A stretch of DNA of 64,000 nucleotides from Spiroplasma_E sp902809815 (GTDB taxonomy: Bacteria; Bacillota_I; Bacilli_A; Mycoplasmatales; VBWQ01): positions 1,860,001 to 1,924,000 of the forward strand of contig NZ_OZ034992.1 in assembly GCF_964030925.1 (NCBI RefSeq), written 5' to 3'. The first letter of the stretch is position 1. Each line of letters begins with the position of its first letter. Of this stretch, positions 41,184 to 53,180 are shown piece after piece. A program made the position numbers and the translations under genes. Under the pieces are notes generated by a model. The model saw only the letters and a program-made list of their open reading frames with translations, had not been told where the DNA came from and did no database searches.

Positions 41184-41203
41184 ACATTAAGGAGTAAATT
41201 ATT

Positions 41204-42871
41204 ATGGCTATTAAAGAACCATTAATGTTTATAACAATTGAAGAATTTAAAAATTGAAAAGGTTTTAATAAATTAGAATTTGATGATACTACAACACCAG
41301 ATAATGAAATTTGATTTGCTATTTCAGTTGCAAGTAATAATATTGATTATTTAAGTGGACATTCTATTTCAAAAAAATGACCAGAAACTACATTAACAGA
41401 ATTTACTGATGAAATACAAACTGCAACTGCATATTATGTTAGATTTTTATTAACAAAAGATAGTAATTATATTCGTGGTCAATCAAGTATTAGTCAAGGT
41501 GGTATGACTTATAGTGAAACTAATCCTACTGACCCTTATTTTATTGTTCCAGAAGTATTTAATTGTTTAAGAAAAATTAAAGAATATCCAAATATTACTG
41601 GTTTTAATTTAGATGTTTTACCTAAAAGAAATGATTTTTTTAGTAATTTTTATAGTAATTATGGTGAAGATAGTCCTTTTACAAGATATTTAGAATTAAT
41701 AAATTTAAAAACAAATGATACAAGAGTAAAAATATATCCTAAAAATCCTAAATATTTAATTGGAACTCAATTATGAATTGATACTACTGGTATTAAATCA
41801 TTTGATAATTTAACAACAATTGAATTATTTACTAAATATTTTAGTAATGATACTATGAAATTAGTTGATGGTAAAGAAGGTCAAGAAAAGAAAGTTATTA
41901 GTGCTACTGGTGGTAAAATAGATTTATCTGATTATTATAAAAAATCTGTTTTTATGAAAGGATATTTTACATATAAAGATGATAGAGACCAATTATGAAT
42001 AAATGATGTTTCAAATAGTTCTCTTGCTATTTCATTATTACTTAATAATAGATATGATAGATTAGAAACTACTAATAAAACTATTGTTGGTGCTGTTAAT
42101 GAAATAAATAAAAAACAAGTTAAAGAAAATTGAAAAGTAATAGGTAAAAGTATAAATAATCGTAAATATGGTGATTTTAATCTTGCTTTTAATACTCTTT
42201 ATAGAGTAATTATTACATGGGAATCTCCACCATTTCATCAAGTAAATACAAGAATAACAGTAGAATTTAAAACAGGTAATTATTTAGGTGGAATACATGG
42301 AAGTAAAATATTTCTTACAAAAGGTTTAATTAATAATGAAGAAGGTATTTTATATTTACAATTATTAGATATTAATAAATGACAATTAATTTTAGAAGGT
42401 GGAAATGAAAAATATGCAAATATTTTTTCATTAGAAGAATTACAAAATACAGTTAAAGTAGATATTATTCAACCTATAAAAATTACAAGTCATACTTTAA
42501 AAATAAATGAATTAAAAAATAATGAGATTAATATTGAATTACCAAATACTCCAACACCAACTCCAAATATTCCACAATGAAAAGAAGTAGGAACAAAAGT
42601 TAATATAAATCATATTAAATATACTTTTAAATCAAATACTAAATATAAAATTTATTATAATTTTGAAAGTCAATCAAGTAATAAGAAATTTGCTTTTATG
42701 TCTAAAGAATTTTTATACGGTGAATTGAATACTGATGTTCAAACATTATATTGAGATAAAGTTAATGATAGAATAATAATTTCTTTACAAATGCAAAATG
42801 ATACCATTGCTATTGTTAGTGACCCTACAAGATATGGTCAACTTTTAAAATTAGAAGAATTACAGGAATAA
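41204..42871 (+). CDS. P3 tail fibre / receptor-binding protein (555 aa)
   Basis: N-terminus MAIKEPLMFITIEEFKNWKG ... TATAYYVRFLLTKDSNYI looks like a head-tail adaptor; the middle is unique; from residue about 243 (YYKKSVFMKGYFTYKDDRDQ) to KLEELQE it is nearly identical, also in DNA, to the prophage A fibre. The junction is sharp, indicating recent exchange of the C-terminal module. Confidence 0.65.
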
Positions 42872-42875
42872 TATT

Positions 42876-44336
42876 ATGAATAAAGAATTTACTTATTTAC
42901 ATGAAATTAGTTATTGATTATTAAATAAAAGTGATTTTACTCATAGTGAATATAATTTAAGTGGAAGTCGTTATTCAAGTAAAACATATAGTATTGCAGA
43001 AGAATTAGCAATATTAATTGCTATTTCAATTAAAGTTAATAAATCAATTGCTATATATTGTTTTAGAAAATTAAATAAAGATATTAATGAATTAACAAAA
43101 GAAATTGATGAAGCATTAATTAATATTGGTTTTGATTATAAAGATTTTACTTTAAAATATCCAAATAAACAAGCAGATTTTCGTTTTAAAGGTAGTAAAT
43201 CATTTATTAGAGTTATGGGTGTATATAGTAATAGTAATGATAGAATACCACTTAAAGGGCTTTCTAGAAGTGAAATAAAAGGTTTTGATTTAGCAATTGA
43301 ATGATGTGAAGAAGCAAATGAATTTAGTCAAGCAGAATTTCAAGCAATTACTTTTGCATTAGGTAATGCTAAAAAAACTATTAAAATAAGAAGTTGTAAT
43401 CCAGATAATATTTATCAATATTTTATTGAATATATGAATAAACGTGTACCTTTTAATTTAGATTTAATGAAAGAAAATAATGAACAAATTAAATCAATAG
43501 AAGAAAATCAAATGTTTAAATTATTTCATTATTCAAATTGAAAATTAAATGAACATAATTTAAAACAAGATAAAATTAATGATTTAGAAGAATTAAAAGA
43601 ATTAGACCCTATTAAAGCACAAAGTTGATATTATGGTGTACCTAGTGTTTTAACTGGTTCTATATTTGCAAGATATTTAGATAAACTTAAAACTGAATTA
43701 GATTTTAATGTTAATGAAATAGTTGGTGGTTTAGATTTAGGTTTTGCTACAAGTTCACAAGCACATCCTACTGTTGCTGTTTTATGTTTTATTGGTGAAA
43801 ATGAAAAAACTAGAAGAATACATCAAGAAAGTGAATTTTATCATAGTAATGCAATAATGCAATTTAAAAATACATATGAATTAGCAAATAATATTATTGA
43901 TTATTATTTAGATGAAAGTATTAAATTTCAAGCAATGAAATTTGGTTTTACTTGTTATGTTGATTATGGTAGTGGTGGATTAGCAGTTATTGATATTTTA
44001 AAAAAAGAAGTAGAAAAAAGACGAATTAATTGATTACATTTTACTCCAGTAGATAAAACTACAATGTATTTAAGAGATAGAATTGATTGAGATACTATTT
44101 GTATGATTAAAGGTATATTAAGTATTAATTGAAAAAGATGTCCTAATACACATGAAGAATTATCAAAAATGCAATGATTAGCAAAATCTAAATTAGAAAA
44201 TTCAAATAATGAACCACAAATGCTTGATTTATATGATAATTGTTGAGACGCAAGAATGTATGCTTCAATGCATAAAATGAAATGATTAATTAATAATATT
44301 AATAATGAATTATTAATTAATAAAAATAAATTTTAG
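42876..44336 (+). CDS. terL: P3 terminase large subunit (486 aa)
   Basis: ATP-driven packaging motor and nuclease. N-terminal ATPase: Walker A-like LSGSRYSSKTYS (G30 to T37), Walker B DLAIEWCEEANEF (about 138-150), coupling motif RSCNPDN (about 172-178). C-terminal RNase H-type nuclease: IVGGLDLGFATSS (Asp287), CYVDYGSGG and DNCWDARMYASMHKM. Full length for the family. Starts 4 bases after the fibre stop; the unusual order places packaging genes after the fibre. Confidence 0.85.
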
Positions 44337-44347
44337 GAGTGATAAAA

Positions 44348-45709
44348 ATGAATAATCCATTAGAATATCTTTCTTGTAATAGAAGAGAATGATATAGTGA
44401 TATTCCTATGAGAATTGCTCAAAAATCAACTAAATTATGATTAGGTAAAGGTTTATTATTTGATAGTGAAAAAGATGAAATTTTAAAATATTTTACTAAT
44501 AAAATTATTAGTGATAAATGATTTGAAAAATTATATAAATTTGGAATTCAAGAAAGTTTACTTGGAAAAGTATATATAATGCCTATTATTTATAAAGATA
44601 ATAGTACAAGTTTAAAAGTATTACCTAATTCATTTGCTGGTAGAGTTGCTAAATATAATGAAGAAGAACAATGTGCAGAATTCTTTTTTATAAATGAACA
44701 AGCAGATAGTGCAACATTAACTTGAGTAATTGCTGAAAATGGAAAAATAAGATTTGAAACTTATAAAAATGATAATAAAAATGAAAAAGAAATTATTTTA
44801 GGAACAGCACATACAAAATTAAAACCAGAATTAACACCAAAATATAGTTATGAAATTAAAAATCCTTGAAATTATTTACCAATATTAGAAATAACAAATT
44901 TACCAATGGTTAATTTTTATGGTAATTCAACAACTTTAAATGCATATCCAGATACTTATCCAGTTTGAAATTTAATTGAATATTATCATAAATCTTATAC
45001 TCAAAGAAATGTTGATAGAGATTTAAATGTTACAACTTTATTTGGTGCATTTGATAATGAAACTGTTAAAAATATGATTGAACATGGAAAAATTATTGAT
45101 AATCCTAAAAAAAATATTGTAGTTAATGTTGGTACTGCTGGCTATAATAAATCTGGTGCTGGTGGTATGGAAGTTATACAAGGTAATTTTAAAGCAAGTA
45201 ATTATATTTTAGATAAAGATGATTTAGGTAAAGATATATGAAATGGTGCAGGTTATGATTATAATGAATTTTCTGGTGTAAATTATGAAAATAAAACTAA
45301 ATCATTATTTAATAATAAAAATGATATGGAAACTACAGAAACTAAAATAAGTCATTATTCATATTATTTTTATAGATTTTTTGATATGTTATTAATTCAT
45401 GAAAAATTATGAGATGGTATTGGAGATAGACCTTATTCATTTAAATTTTTACCTATTGCTATGACTGACCAATTATTAAAACAAGAAATGATTAGTCAAA
45501 GATTAGCAGATAGAACAATGTCATATACACAAGCTATTGCTGAATTAGATGAAGTAACAAAACAACAAGCAAAAAAACATTATAAAGAAATAATAGAAGA
45601 AGATAAAGAAGAAATAAAATTATTAGGAGATAATCAAAATGATACATCAACAAATTCAATTAATGAAACATCTACATCTTCAATTAAAAAGACAACAATT
45701 GCTAATTAA
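44348..45709 (+). CDS. P3 portal protein (453 aa)
   Basis: Directly follows the large terminase with an AGGAGTGAT site. SPP1-type portal features: MRIAQKSTKLWLGKGLLF, WFEKLYKFGIQESLLGKVYI, PVWNLIEYYHKSYTQRNVDR long helix, and C-terminal MISQRLADRTMSYTQAIAEL. Ser/Thr-rich tail. Not similar to the P2 portal beyond fold-level features. Confidence 0.75.
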
Positions 45710-48560
45710 AAGATGTAGTTTTTGAAAAATATTTCCATTTGTTATTAATAATGGAGCAATTCCTTTAACTGAAACTGGTTATAAACCAATTAATAGTAAA
45801 ATTAGTGATTTTGGTCAATATGAATTAATATTAACTGGTACTACTCCAGTTGTATGTATTTGAAAAAATAGTACAAAAATATATCAAAAAAATAAAGGTA
45901 AAATTAATGAAGAAATACATAAAGTTAATGGTCAAGATGAATTTTATACAAAACAATATAAAATTGGAGATTATTGAAATGCTTATTTAATTGATGATAC
46001 AAGTGGTGTTGATTTTAGTAATTTACCAAATAATCAAATATTTAAAACAGTACAAACAAAAAGACAATATACTTTAGTAATGTTTGAAGAACATATTACA
46101 ATTGATGATTATTTACAATTTTTTGTAGTATTTAATGATGAAAATGAAAATATTGGTGGTAATAGTGGTAAAAATCAAGATAGACAATTATTATATATTT
46201 CAAATGTAACAAATTATTATAGTCCTTATAATGGTGCATTTAGTATGCAAGTATTAACTTTTAGTAGTTTAAATGATAGAGTAGTTGCAAGTGGTCAAAA
46301 TACACTTGATTTTGTACAATATGCAAGTCCTGGTAGTGGTTATGCTTTCCCTACTATTCAACAAGGAAAAGTAACTTTAAATCGTACTTTAATGCGTGAT
46401 ATAGGAGTAAGATATAGTCATAGACAATCATATGGATTAGAATTACTTTCTAGTTGTTATTATTATGGAAGACCAATAATTCAAGGTCAAGAACCAATAC
46501 AACAAAATAATGAAGAAATATTTGAAAGTAAAGTATTTGCTTCAAGAAGATTATTTATTGCTGGTAATAATGAAAAATCTACAACTGATATTAAAAATAA
46601 TGGTGGTTTACTTGCTGGTATAAATGATAAAATAACAACAAGTAGTCATCCAGAAACAACATTTTATAATATAATGGACGCAAAACCAACTGGATTTACT
46701 AATTTTAAAAATTTTACAGAATGATTAAAAACTTCATTAAATTTTCAAGATAATTTATTTGTAACAAAAGATTTTAAAGGTATGCTTGCTTTTGATAAAG
46801 ATAAGGCAAGATTAAGTAATGGTACATCAGTAGGAGAAGCAAAATTCTTTTGAGATAGTGAATGAAATATAAATAATTTAACTGGTAATTATAATGTAGA
46901 TATGTCAAGTAATTTTAAATATAAAGACCCAGATACTCATTTAATTATTGGTAGTCCAACTGTAGATTATTCAAAAATAAGTCAAAAATATATGTCTGCT
47001 ATTTTAAATTTTAATAGTGTAGTATTTAGTCCTTTAATACAAATGCCTTATGATAGTCAACAATGATTACCTTTTGCTTTAAGTGATATTCCTTTAATTG
47101 GTAAATTATTAAATGCTTTAACATTAGGTATATGAAGTAGTTGAGTTATTACTCAAAATGCTCAACAATATAAAAAAATGTTATATTTTAATGGTTTTAT
47201 GAGTGCATTTTTTACAAGTAATTTAGAAAGTATTATTGGTAATGGTGGTTTAATTCCTTTAAATGCTTTTACAAATGATAATGATTTTACTATTGGTAAA
47301 TTATTAGGTGCAAATGTTTCAACAACTGCTATGACAATGAAATTAAGTGATAGAGTAAGTGTATATCCATGAGACCCTACTACTGGTAAGAAATTAACTA
47401 CTAAAGAACAAATATCAACTGTTGATTTATCACAAAAGAAAAATAATAAAGTTTATATATTAGCAGAAGATACTGAATTTTTAGATATAGCAAGTCCTTT
47501 TACAAATGAAGATACTGAATGTCAATGAAATCCAACAGCAAATGGAGTTATTGATGGTTCAAATTATGCTTATATTATTGATACAATTGTAACTCAAAGT
47601 TTACATCAAGGTGAAGAAAGACATACATTTTATAGTGATAATCCTTTTACTTATCAAGGTGATTATAATGAAATATCAGTTGCACAGTTTAGATATAATA
47701 ATATGGGTTATTTAACTGGTAATGCTTTTAATTGAACAACTTTATATAAATTAAATCATGATGAATATGAAGAAAGTGAAGAAACTACATTTTCATATCC
47801 AGCAAAAATATTACCACCAAGTCCACAAAATATAGCAAAAAGTATTATTATTAATACTAAAAATTTATCTATTAATTATAGTAGTAATAATATTCCCTTA
47901 ATTAATACCGATGATTTTATGTCTTCTAATACTAGAGAATGACTTAATGGTAATAATATTTCAATATTAAATGAAACATTTGATATTAAATCAAAACTAG
48001 ACCCAACATTATTAATTAATACTTTTAATGATTTAAAAAGATATTATAAAAGCATAGATATTTACTATAAATATAATTTTGATACTAAAGAAGAAATTAA
48101 TAATATAGGAAATAATCGAGGCTTAAAATTTTCAACTACAGAAAGTTTTAGCAATAAGAATATAGATACATTTTTATCTATAAATCTTAATGATTTAATT
48201 TTTGAAAATTTTAAAAATAATGTTTCACATACTAAATTTAATAATGATAAAACTACTGGTTATGTGCCTATGGCACTTGCTTATTGACAACCAGATACTA
48301 CTTATAAATTAAATAATTTTGAATTTAACTTAAAATCAACTATGACTCCTTATCCTTTTGAAGTTAATTTTTCTATAATTAATAATCCATCTATTGGATT
48401 AACTATTACTAATAATAATTTAAATTGAACTTTTAATTTTGCTATTGGTATAGGAAAAGTAGAAGGATATATAAAGTCTCAAGGTAATATTGGATATGGT
48501 AGAAGATATGTTAATAACATTACTGCAAATATATACAAAATAATTTTAAATGCAAGATAA
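45639..48560 (+). CDS. P3 large tail protein (973 aa), possible tail tube/knob
   Basis: Starts inside the portal gene (71-base overlap; AGGAGAT site). Beta-rich N-terminal region with YSPYNGAFSMQVLTFSSLND and RDIGVRYSHRQSYGLELL; a hydrophobic loop near residues 465-500 (PLIGKLLNALTLGIWSSWVI) that could enter membranes, as in short-tailed phage knobs; a C-terminal domain homologous to the fragment at 11494-12580. Function inferred from position, size and the membrane-active loop. Confidence 0.55.
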
Positions 48561-48597
48561 TTTGTTATAATAAAATTAAAAAAAGAAAGGTTAAAAA

Positions 48598-48936
48598 ATG
48601 ACAATAGGAACATTAATATTAATCATATTATTATCAGTATTTATAATCTTTCCGATTTGATTTTTAACTATTACCTATGGAATAGTTATGTGTAAAAGAA
48701 ATAATTCATGAGGCTTATTATTATTATTATTAAGTACAAATATTTTTGGCTTATTAATTGGGTGAATAATATTGTTTAACAATAATCATGTTAAAATTGA
48801 TTATAAATATAAATTATTATTTGCTGTTAAAGAAAATAAATCAAATTTAGAATTATGAAAAGAAGAAAAAAATAAATTATCTAAAAGAATAGAATTTTTA
48901 GATAAAAAAATAAATAATAAAAATTATACAAAATAA
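48598..48936 (+). CDS. P3 two-span membrane protein (112 aa)
   Basis: Spans at residues about 4-27 and 37-58, then a charged coiled-coil (LELWKEEKNKLSKRIEFLDK). Positional equivalent of 11096-11449. May have its own promoter in the 37-base gap (TTGTTATAAT). Holin-like layout; unproven. Confidence 0.5.
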
Positions 48937-48953
48937 TATTTCACAATCTAATT

Positions 48954-48984
48954 AAAAAGTTACCAATTAAGGTAACTTTTTTTA
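48954..48984. terminator. Bidirectional terminator
   Basis: AAAAAGTTACC-aattaa-GGTAACTTTTTTT; same stem core as 10974-11004. Confidence 0.85.
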
Positions 48985-49008
48985 TATAAAAAGAAAAAGG
49001 AATAAAAA

Positions 49009-49863
49009 TTATTCCTTATCTTGTTGGGCAGCTTGCCTGCTCTCTAAGAACACACCAGCAACTTTATTTCCAGTAGTATTTACCTGACTAGACTCTGACC
49101 AACAGCATTTTATATCTAATATACTATTATTATATATAATTACCGGAAACTTACAAGCAATTATATTAAATTCAAAATTTTCAAATATATTTAATAATTG
49201 TTTTGCGTCTTTATGTTTATTTAAATATTTATTACAAAAATTTGCAATAATATCACATGCCTGTATACAATTATATATTTTAGAATCTAAGTATTTTACT
49301 TTATTAATGATTATATTTTTTGTTCTTAAAAATCTAATTATTCCATTTTTTGAATAATTTTTATTTAGATATGATTTTAAATTAATTGCATCTATTTCTT
49401 GAATAGGTTGTGTATAAATATCATCAATATATAAATTTATATTTGAATTAGGTAATATAGTTTTATTTTCAATTAATTTTTTTATTAATAAAGCAATTAA
49501 TTCATTATTTTTTAATTTTGCATGTTCTTCATCTGAAGTTGGTAAAATTAAATCTTTTTTGCATGTTCAAACGCAAAATAAATTATCTATTATTTTGTAT
49601 TTACTAATTAAATTTTCTATATCTGCTTTTTTATAAGGACTTTTTTTAAATTTAATATATTTTTTAGCAATATCATCTCCTTTTATTTCAGATTTTTTTG
49701 TTACTTTCTTTTTTGCTTCAATAAAACTTTTAATAAAATTATTTCTTTTATTTTTATTATTAAAAATAATACCACCATAAATTACATGTTTATCGCTTTT
49801 ATTAAGAAATTTACCACTATCATCTAAATATAATCAATATTCATTTATATTATTATTACTCAT
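49009..49863 (-). CDS. DUF3800-family protein (284 aa), P3 cargo gene
   Basis: Motifs of DUF3800, an RNase H-fold family of unknown function often found in phage and defence loci: EYWLYLDDSGKF (Asp13, Asp14), VIYGGIIF, SEIKGDDIAKKY, NLYIDDIY and the terminal KIYNCIQACDIIANFCNKYL. It sits between the late and early operons with its own leader and is absent from the equivalent place in remnant B, so it behaves like a moron gene. Possible host- or phage-directed nuclease (inference). Confidence 0.75.
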
Positions 49864-49922
49864 AAATAAAAACTCATTCCCATTTTTTTATTTGTTAATA
49901 ATATTATAAATCAAAAAAAATA
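49864..49922 (-). promoter_or_regulatory. DUF3800 leader with candidate second promoter
   Basis: TATAAT on the minus strand (49893-49898) then GGGAATGAG just before the start codon; ACTCATTCC in the loop of the upstream hairpin (49941-49949) is complementary over 9 bases to this site. Confidence 0.4.
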
Positions 49923-49925
49923 AAA

Positions 49926-49973
49926 AAGAGAAATTATTTAGGAATGAGTAATTTCTCTTTATTAATTATATCA
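49926..49973 (-). ncRNA. Short hairpin RNA with conserved promoter, P3
   Basis: Extended -10 TGATATAAT (49965-49973) identical to remnant B. The RNA begins near 49958 and folds into AAAGAGAAATTA / TAATTTCTCTTT with loop CTCATTCCTAAA, followed by a T run, so it would terminate at once as an RNA of about 35-40 nt. Its loop can pair with the ribosome-binding region of the downstream DUF3800 gene. Confidence 0.45.
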
Positions 49974-50008
49974 TATTTTCTATATTAAATATAGATTATT
50001 TAATTATT

Positions 50009-50275
50009 TTATTCATCATCATCATTAATTTCTATTTGAGAATTATGATGATGACATTGTTTACATTTTTCTATTTTTTCTCAAATTTTTCTATTAATAT
50101 TATAATCATTTAATAATTCTTCAAATTCTTCAATATTATTTTTGTCAATATGCAAATCTTTAAAATTTAAAGTAAAATCTCCTTCACCTGAAAAATTACC
50201 AACACTTACATCATAATGTTTTTCTTTTTTTCATTTATTTAAAAATTCATCTATTGTACAATTTATCATTATCAT
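50009..50275 (-). CDS. 88-aa early protein with Cys/His cluster
   Basis: Starts MIMINCTIDEFLNKWKKEKH; C-terminal KCKQCHHHHNSQIE then an acidic DDDE tail. Unusual poly-His next to CxxC suggests metal binding. Last gene of the P3 early operon. Confidence 0.5.
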
Positions 50276-50278
50276 TAT

Positions 50279-50563
50279 TTACTCCTTATTATAATTTAAT
50301 CTTTCTTCTTTTGTTTTTGGAAAATGATTATAATTTTGCATTAATTGATTATCTGGTGCAACAAATACTTCAATTTCTAAACTATCTGGGTCTAACTTAT
50401 ATGATAATACTTTTCAGTCTGCTAATTCATAACCTAATAAAGTACGGTCATCATCTAATTCACTATTTCCACCATTTCATGAAAAATATATTTCTTTATC
50501 TTCAGTAAATATTTTAAAAACATTATATTTATCACTATATTTTAAAAAGTCTCATAAATTCAT
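50279..50563 (-). CDS. 94-aa early protein
   Basis: Acidic beta-rich protein (IYFSWNGGNSELDDDRTLLG, DPDSLEIEVFVAPD). Not recognised. Confidence 0.55.
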
Positions 50564-50566
50564 TAT

Positions 50567-50749
50567 TTACTCCTTATTTTTAATTTCTTTTATTTTATTT
50601 TTAAATTGTTTTTTATGAAAATAACACATATTAAAAAATTGAACAGCACTATCTTCTATATTTCCAATTTTTAAAGTAACTAATACTTTACTATTACAAT
50701 CTTTAACAATACATTTAAGTAATACTTTTTCTTGTTTTTGTTTTTGCAT
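50567..50749 (-). CDS. 60-aa zinc-binding early protein, P3 copy
   Basis: MQKQKQEKVLLKCIVKDC... almost identical to 10544-10738 up to residue 56. Shares a start/stop overlap with its upstream neighbour. Confidence 0.55.
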   Translation of the reverse strand: MQKQKQEKVLLKCIVKDCNSKVLVTLKIGNIEDSAVQFFNMCYFHKKQFKNKIKEIKNKE

Positions 50750-50919
50750 TATTTTACTTCCTTATTTAATTTATTTAAATAATTATTTAAATAAATAATA
50801 GTTACATCTTTTTTTATTTGTTCATTACTATAAAGTAAATACATATGTAAAAAAGAAGCTCTTTCATCTAATAATTTATTAATTTTTGTTATTTTTTTTA
50901 ATTTAAAATTCATAAACAT
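50749..50919 (-). CDS. 56-aa early protein
   Basis: Helical, leucine/lysine-rich (KKITKINKLLDERASFLHMY). Unknown. Confidence 0.5.
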   Translation of the reverse strand: MFMNFKLKKITKINKLLDERASFLHMYLLYSNEQIKKDVTIIYLNNYLNKLNKEVK

Positions 50920-51080
50920 TATTTATTCTCCTTAATTTTTATACCATTCATATTTAATTCTTTTTCTAAATGTTTTTTACAAAAATATAAGTTAAATGAA
51001 AAATTATCGTTACTATATGCTTCTAATTTCATAATTTTTCGACTTCCTACTGCTCTTTTTTCACACAGTAAACATTTCAT
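50919..51080 (-). CDS. 53-aa zinc-ribbon microprotein
   Basis: CLLCEKRAVGS (C3/C6) and YFCKKHLEKEL (Cys/His) form a short zinc finger. Overlaps the resolvase stop by one base. Confidence 0.5.
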   Translation of the reverse strand: MKCLLCEKRAVGSRKIMKLEAYSNDNFSFNLYFCKKHLEKELNMNGIKIKENK

Positions 51081-51670
51081 TATTTATTCTCCTTATTTAA
51101 ATAATATCAACCAATTAATAAACTATCTGCTTCATCATGATTTGATATTGTTATATTTCAATTATTAAAAGTAATTAAATCTTTAACTAATATTAAAGAA
51201 TATTCTTTTTTTCAATTATTATAATTTATTTCTATATTTTTATAATTTTCTTTATATCATTTCTTTCATTCACTTGGACTTATTAACATATCTTTTGTTA
51301 TTAATTTATTAAATTGACCAGCAATAAAACCTCTTAAATGTTCTTGTGTTTCATAACCAATACCATTTTTACTATGAAAAGTACCACGTTCAATGATTAA
51401 ATCAAATTTTTCTAATCATGGATAAGTATTATTAGGTTTTGTATCAATATTAGGAATAATATAATCTCTAATTTTTCATTTTAATTCTAATGATGTTTTT
51501 ATTTCATATTTATTAAAATTATAACTGCTTATTCATATCGGTTTTCATTCATCGATATATTCAATTTCATTATAATTAACTTCACATTCACTAATTCTTT
51601 TTGTTTTTTTTCATAAAGTAAATCCAGTATTTTTAATACTTGGGTCAATTGAAAGTAAATAATTATTCAT
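51080..51670 (-). CDS. RuvC-like Holliday-junction resolvase (196 aa), P3
   Basis: LLSIDPSIKNTGFTLW (Asp9), LIIERGTFHSKNGIGYE and ISNHDEADSLLIGWYYL supply the RNase H-type acidic residues. Core motifs nearly identical to 9805-10359, with a different middle section (residues 20-75), again a mosaic. Confidence 0.8.
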
Positions 51671-51672
51671 TA

Positions 51673-51951
51673 TTATTGTCCCTCTCTACAAACAAAATAA
51701 GATTTTGCTTTTTCTAATCCTAAATAATAACCTTTTAACATTTTTTTATTTTTATATTTTTTTAATAAATTTTCAACTTTTGCCATTTCTTCATTAATTC
51801 AATCTAATACATCATTATCAGTAATACTTTTACACTCATCACATTCACTTCTTAATTTATTACCAACATAATAAGGAAAATCTAATTTATATTTCTCTTC
51901 TAATAATTGACATTCTTTATATGTAAATATATAGTAATTTTCTTTATTCAT
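51673..51951 (-). CDS. 92-aa early protein
   Basis: Contains SECDECKS and a helical centre; start MNKENYYIFTYKECQLLEEK. Unknown. Confidence 0.5.
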
Positions 51952-52111
51952 TATCAAACTCTCCACATTTTATTTTATTAATTAAAATTTTAATAAAATC
52001 AATTGAACCTCTTAATTTATTTAAATAATATATGTCTTTTTCTTTATTATATTGTTCTATATCACTATCTAAAATTATATTTAGTCAACTAATTAATTTT
52101 TCTTTATTCAT
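51944..52111 (-). CDS. 55-aa early microprotein (MNKEKL family), P3
   Basis: MNKEKLISWLN ... INKIKCGEFDNE; counterpart of 9422-9589. Confidence 0.5.
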
Positions 52112-52112
52112 A

Positions 52113-52223
52113 TTATTTTTTCTCCTTTTTTTTATTTAAATTTATAACTAATATTTTTAAACAATTCATACATCAATAATTAGTTAATCAAATTCTTTTA
52201 TTACAATATTTACATTTATTCAT
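52113..52223 (-). CDS. 36-aa zinc-ribbon microprotein
   Basis: MNKCKYCNKRIW and NYWCMNCLK give two CxxC knuckles. This is the intact version of the frameshifted gene at 9088-9196, which supports it being a true gene. Confidence 0.6.
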
Positions 52224-52986
52224 AATTTCTATATTCACTTTTATTATTATTTTTTAAATTTTTAAATCTTTCACGAATTTCTTTAAATTTATCAAATAAA
52301 GTTTTTAAATAATTTTCACCCATTAATATTAAAAAATCTTTATTATTATTTGGATTTAATCTTTCCATATCTTCTCTTATACATTCATCAAATAAAACTG
52401 TATTTGTAATCATATATTTTTCAAAATAATCTAATTGTTTTTCACTTGGTTCTCATTTTTCATTTTGTATTTTTACATTATTATTAATATAATTATTTTG
52501 TTGTTTATTATTTTGAATTAAATTAACATTATCATTATCTGGGTCAAGTTCATCTTCACTTAATAAAAGTAAATTCATTAAAAAATATCTATAAGCATAA
52601 GTTTCTGCACTACCTTTTGCTTTTGCTATATCTGTATTTTTAGCACAAGCAAAAATATTAAAATCTTCTCTAAATTCTATATTATCTAAATCAATAATTG
52701 AATATTTTTTTTGATATGAAACTTCTATTTCTTTTGTTACATTTTGTATTTTATTATTATTTTTATCCATAAATTCTTTAATATTTTCTATTTTATTTAT
52801 ATTCATATTTTCTGAATTATCTGAATGTAAAATAAGTATATTTAGTTCTCTACATAGTCCTTTTAATTTATTAAAAATATCACTTAATAATCAATATTTA
52901 TAATTACCATGAGTATTAAAACCATTTTTAGGTGTACTACCAATTTCTAATTGTAATTTAAGTATTTTTTTATATAAATTATTCAT
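52216..52986 (-). CDS. erf: Erf-family single-strand annealing protein (256 aa), P3
   Basis: ERF hallmark sequence in the middle: YSIIDLDNIEFREDF, then IAKAKGSAETYAYRYFLMNL and EDELDPDNDN (about residues 85-150), matching the KAxGSAxTYaxRYxL block of P22-type Erf. N-terminal domain TPKNGFNTHGNYKYWLLSDI also fits. The C-terminal 100 residues are a charged linker and helix. Promotes annealing for phage recombination; P3 thus uses a different annealing family from A and B. Confidence 0.8.
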
Positions 52987-53165
52987 TATTTATCACTCTT
53001 TCTATTTATTGCATTTTTTATTAAATCCCTTACAAAATCATTCATAGTTATATTTCTTTCATAACAATATGTTTTTAATTCATAATGATCATTTTTAGTA
53101 AGACGAATTTTTAAATTTTTAATTAATAATTTATCTTCATGTTTTTTAAGTGCTGCTGCTACCAT
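52986..53165 (-). CDS. Ribbon-helix-helix DNA-binding protein (59 aa)
   Basis: LLIKNLKIRLTKNDHYELKT forms the strand and first helix and NITMNDFVRDLIKNAI the second helix, the Arc/MetJ fold. A likely phage transcription regulator, possibly acting at the TACGTA boxes upstream of the operon. Its stop overlaps the erf start. Confidence 0.65.
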   Translation of the reverse strand: MVAAALKKHEDKLLIKNLKIRLTKNDHYELKTYCYERNITMNDFVRDLIKNAINRKSDK

Positions 53166-53180
53166 ATTTATTTATCTCCT

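Noticed and set aside
42876..44336. phi29-type packaging ATPase and terminal-protein replication in P3
   Set aside because: The large terminase has a nuclease domain with RNase H-type acidic residues and no protein-primed DNA polymerase is present, so the similarity to phi29 is limited to genome size and the end-located RNA.
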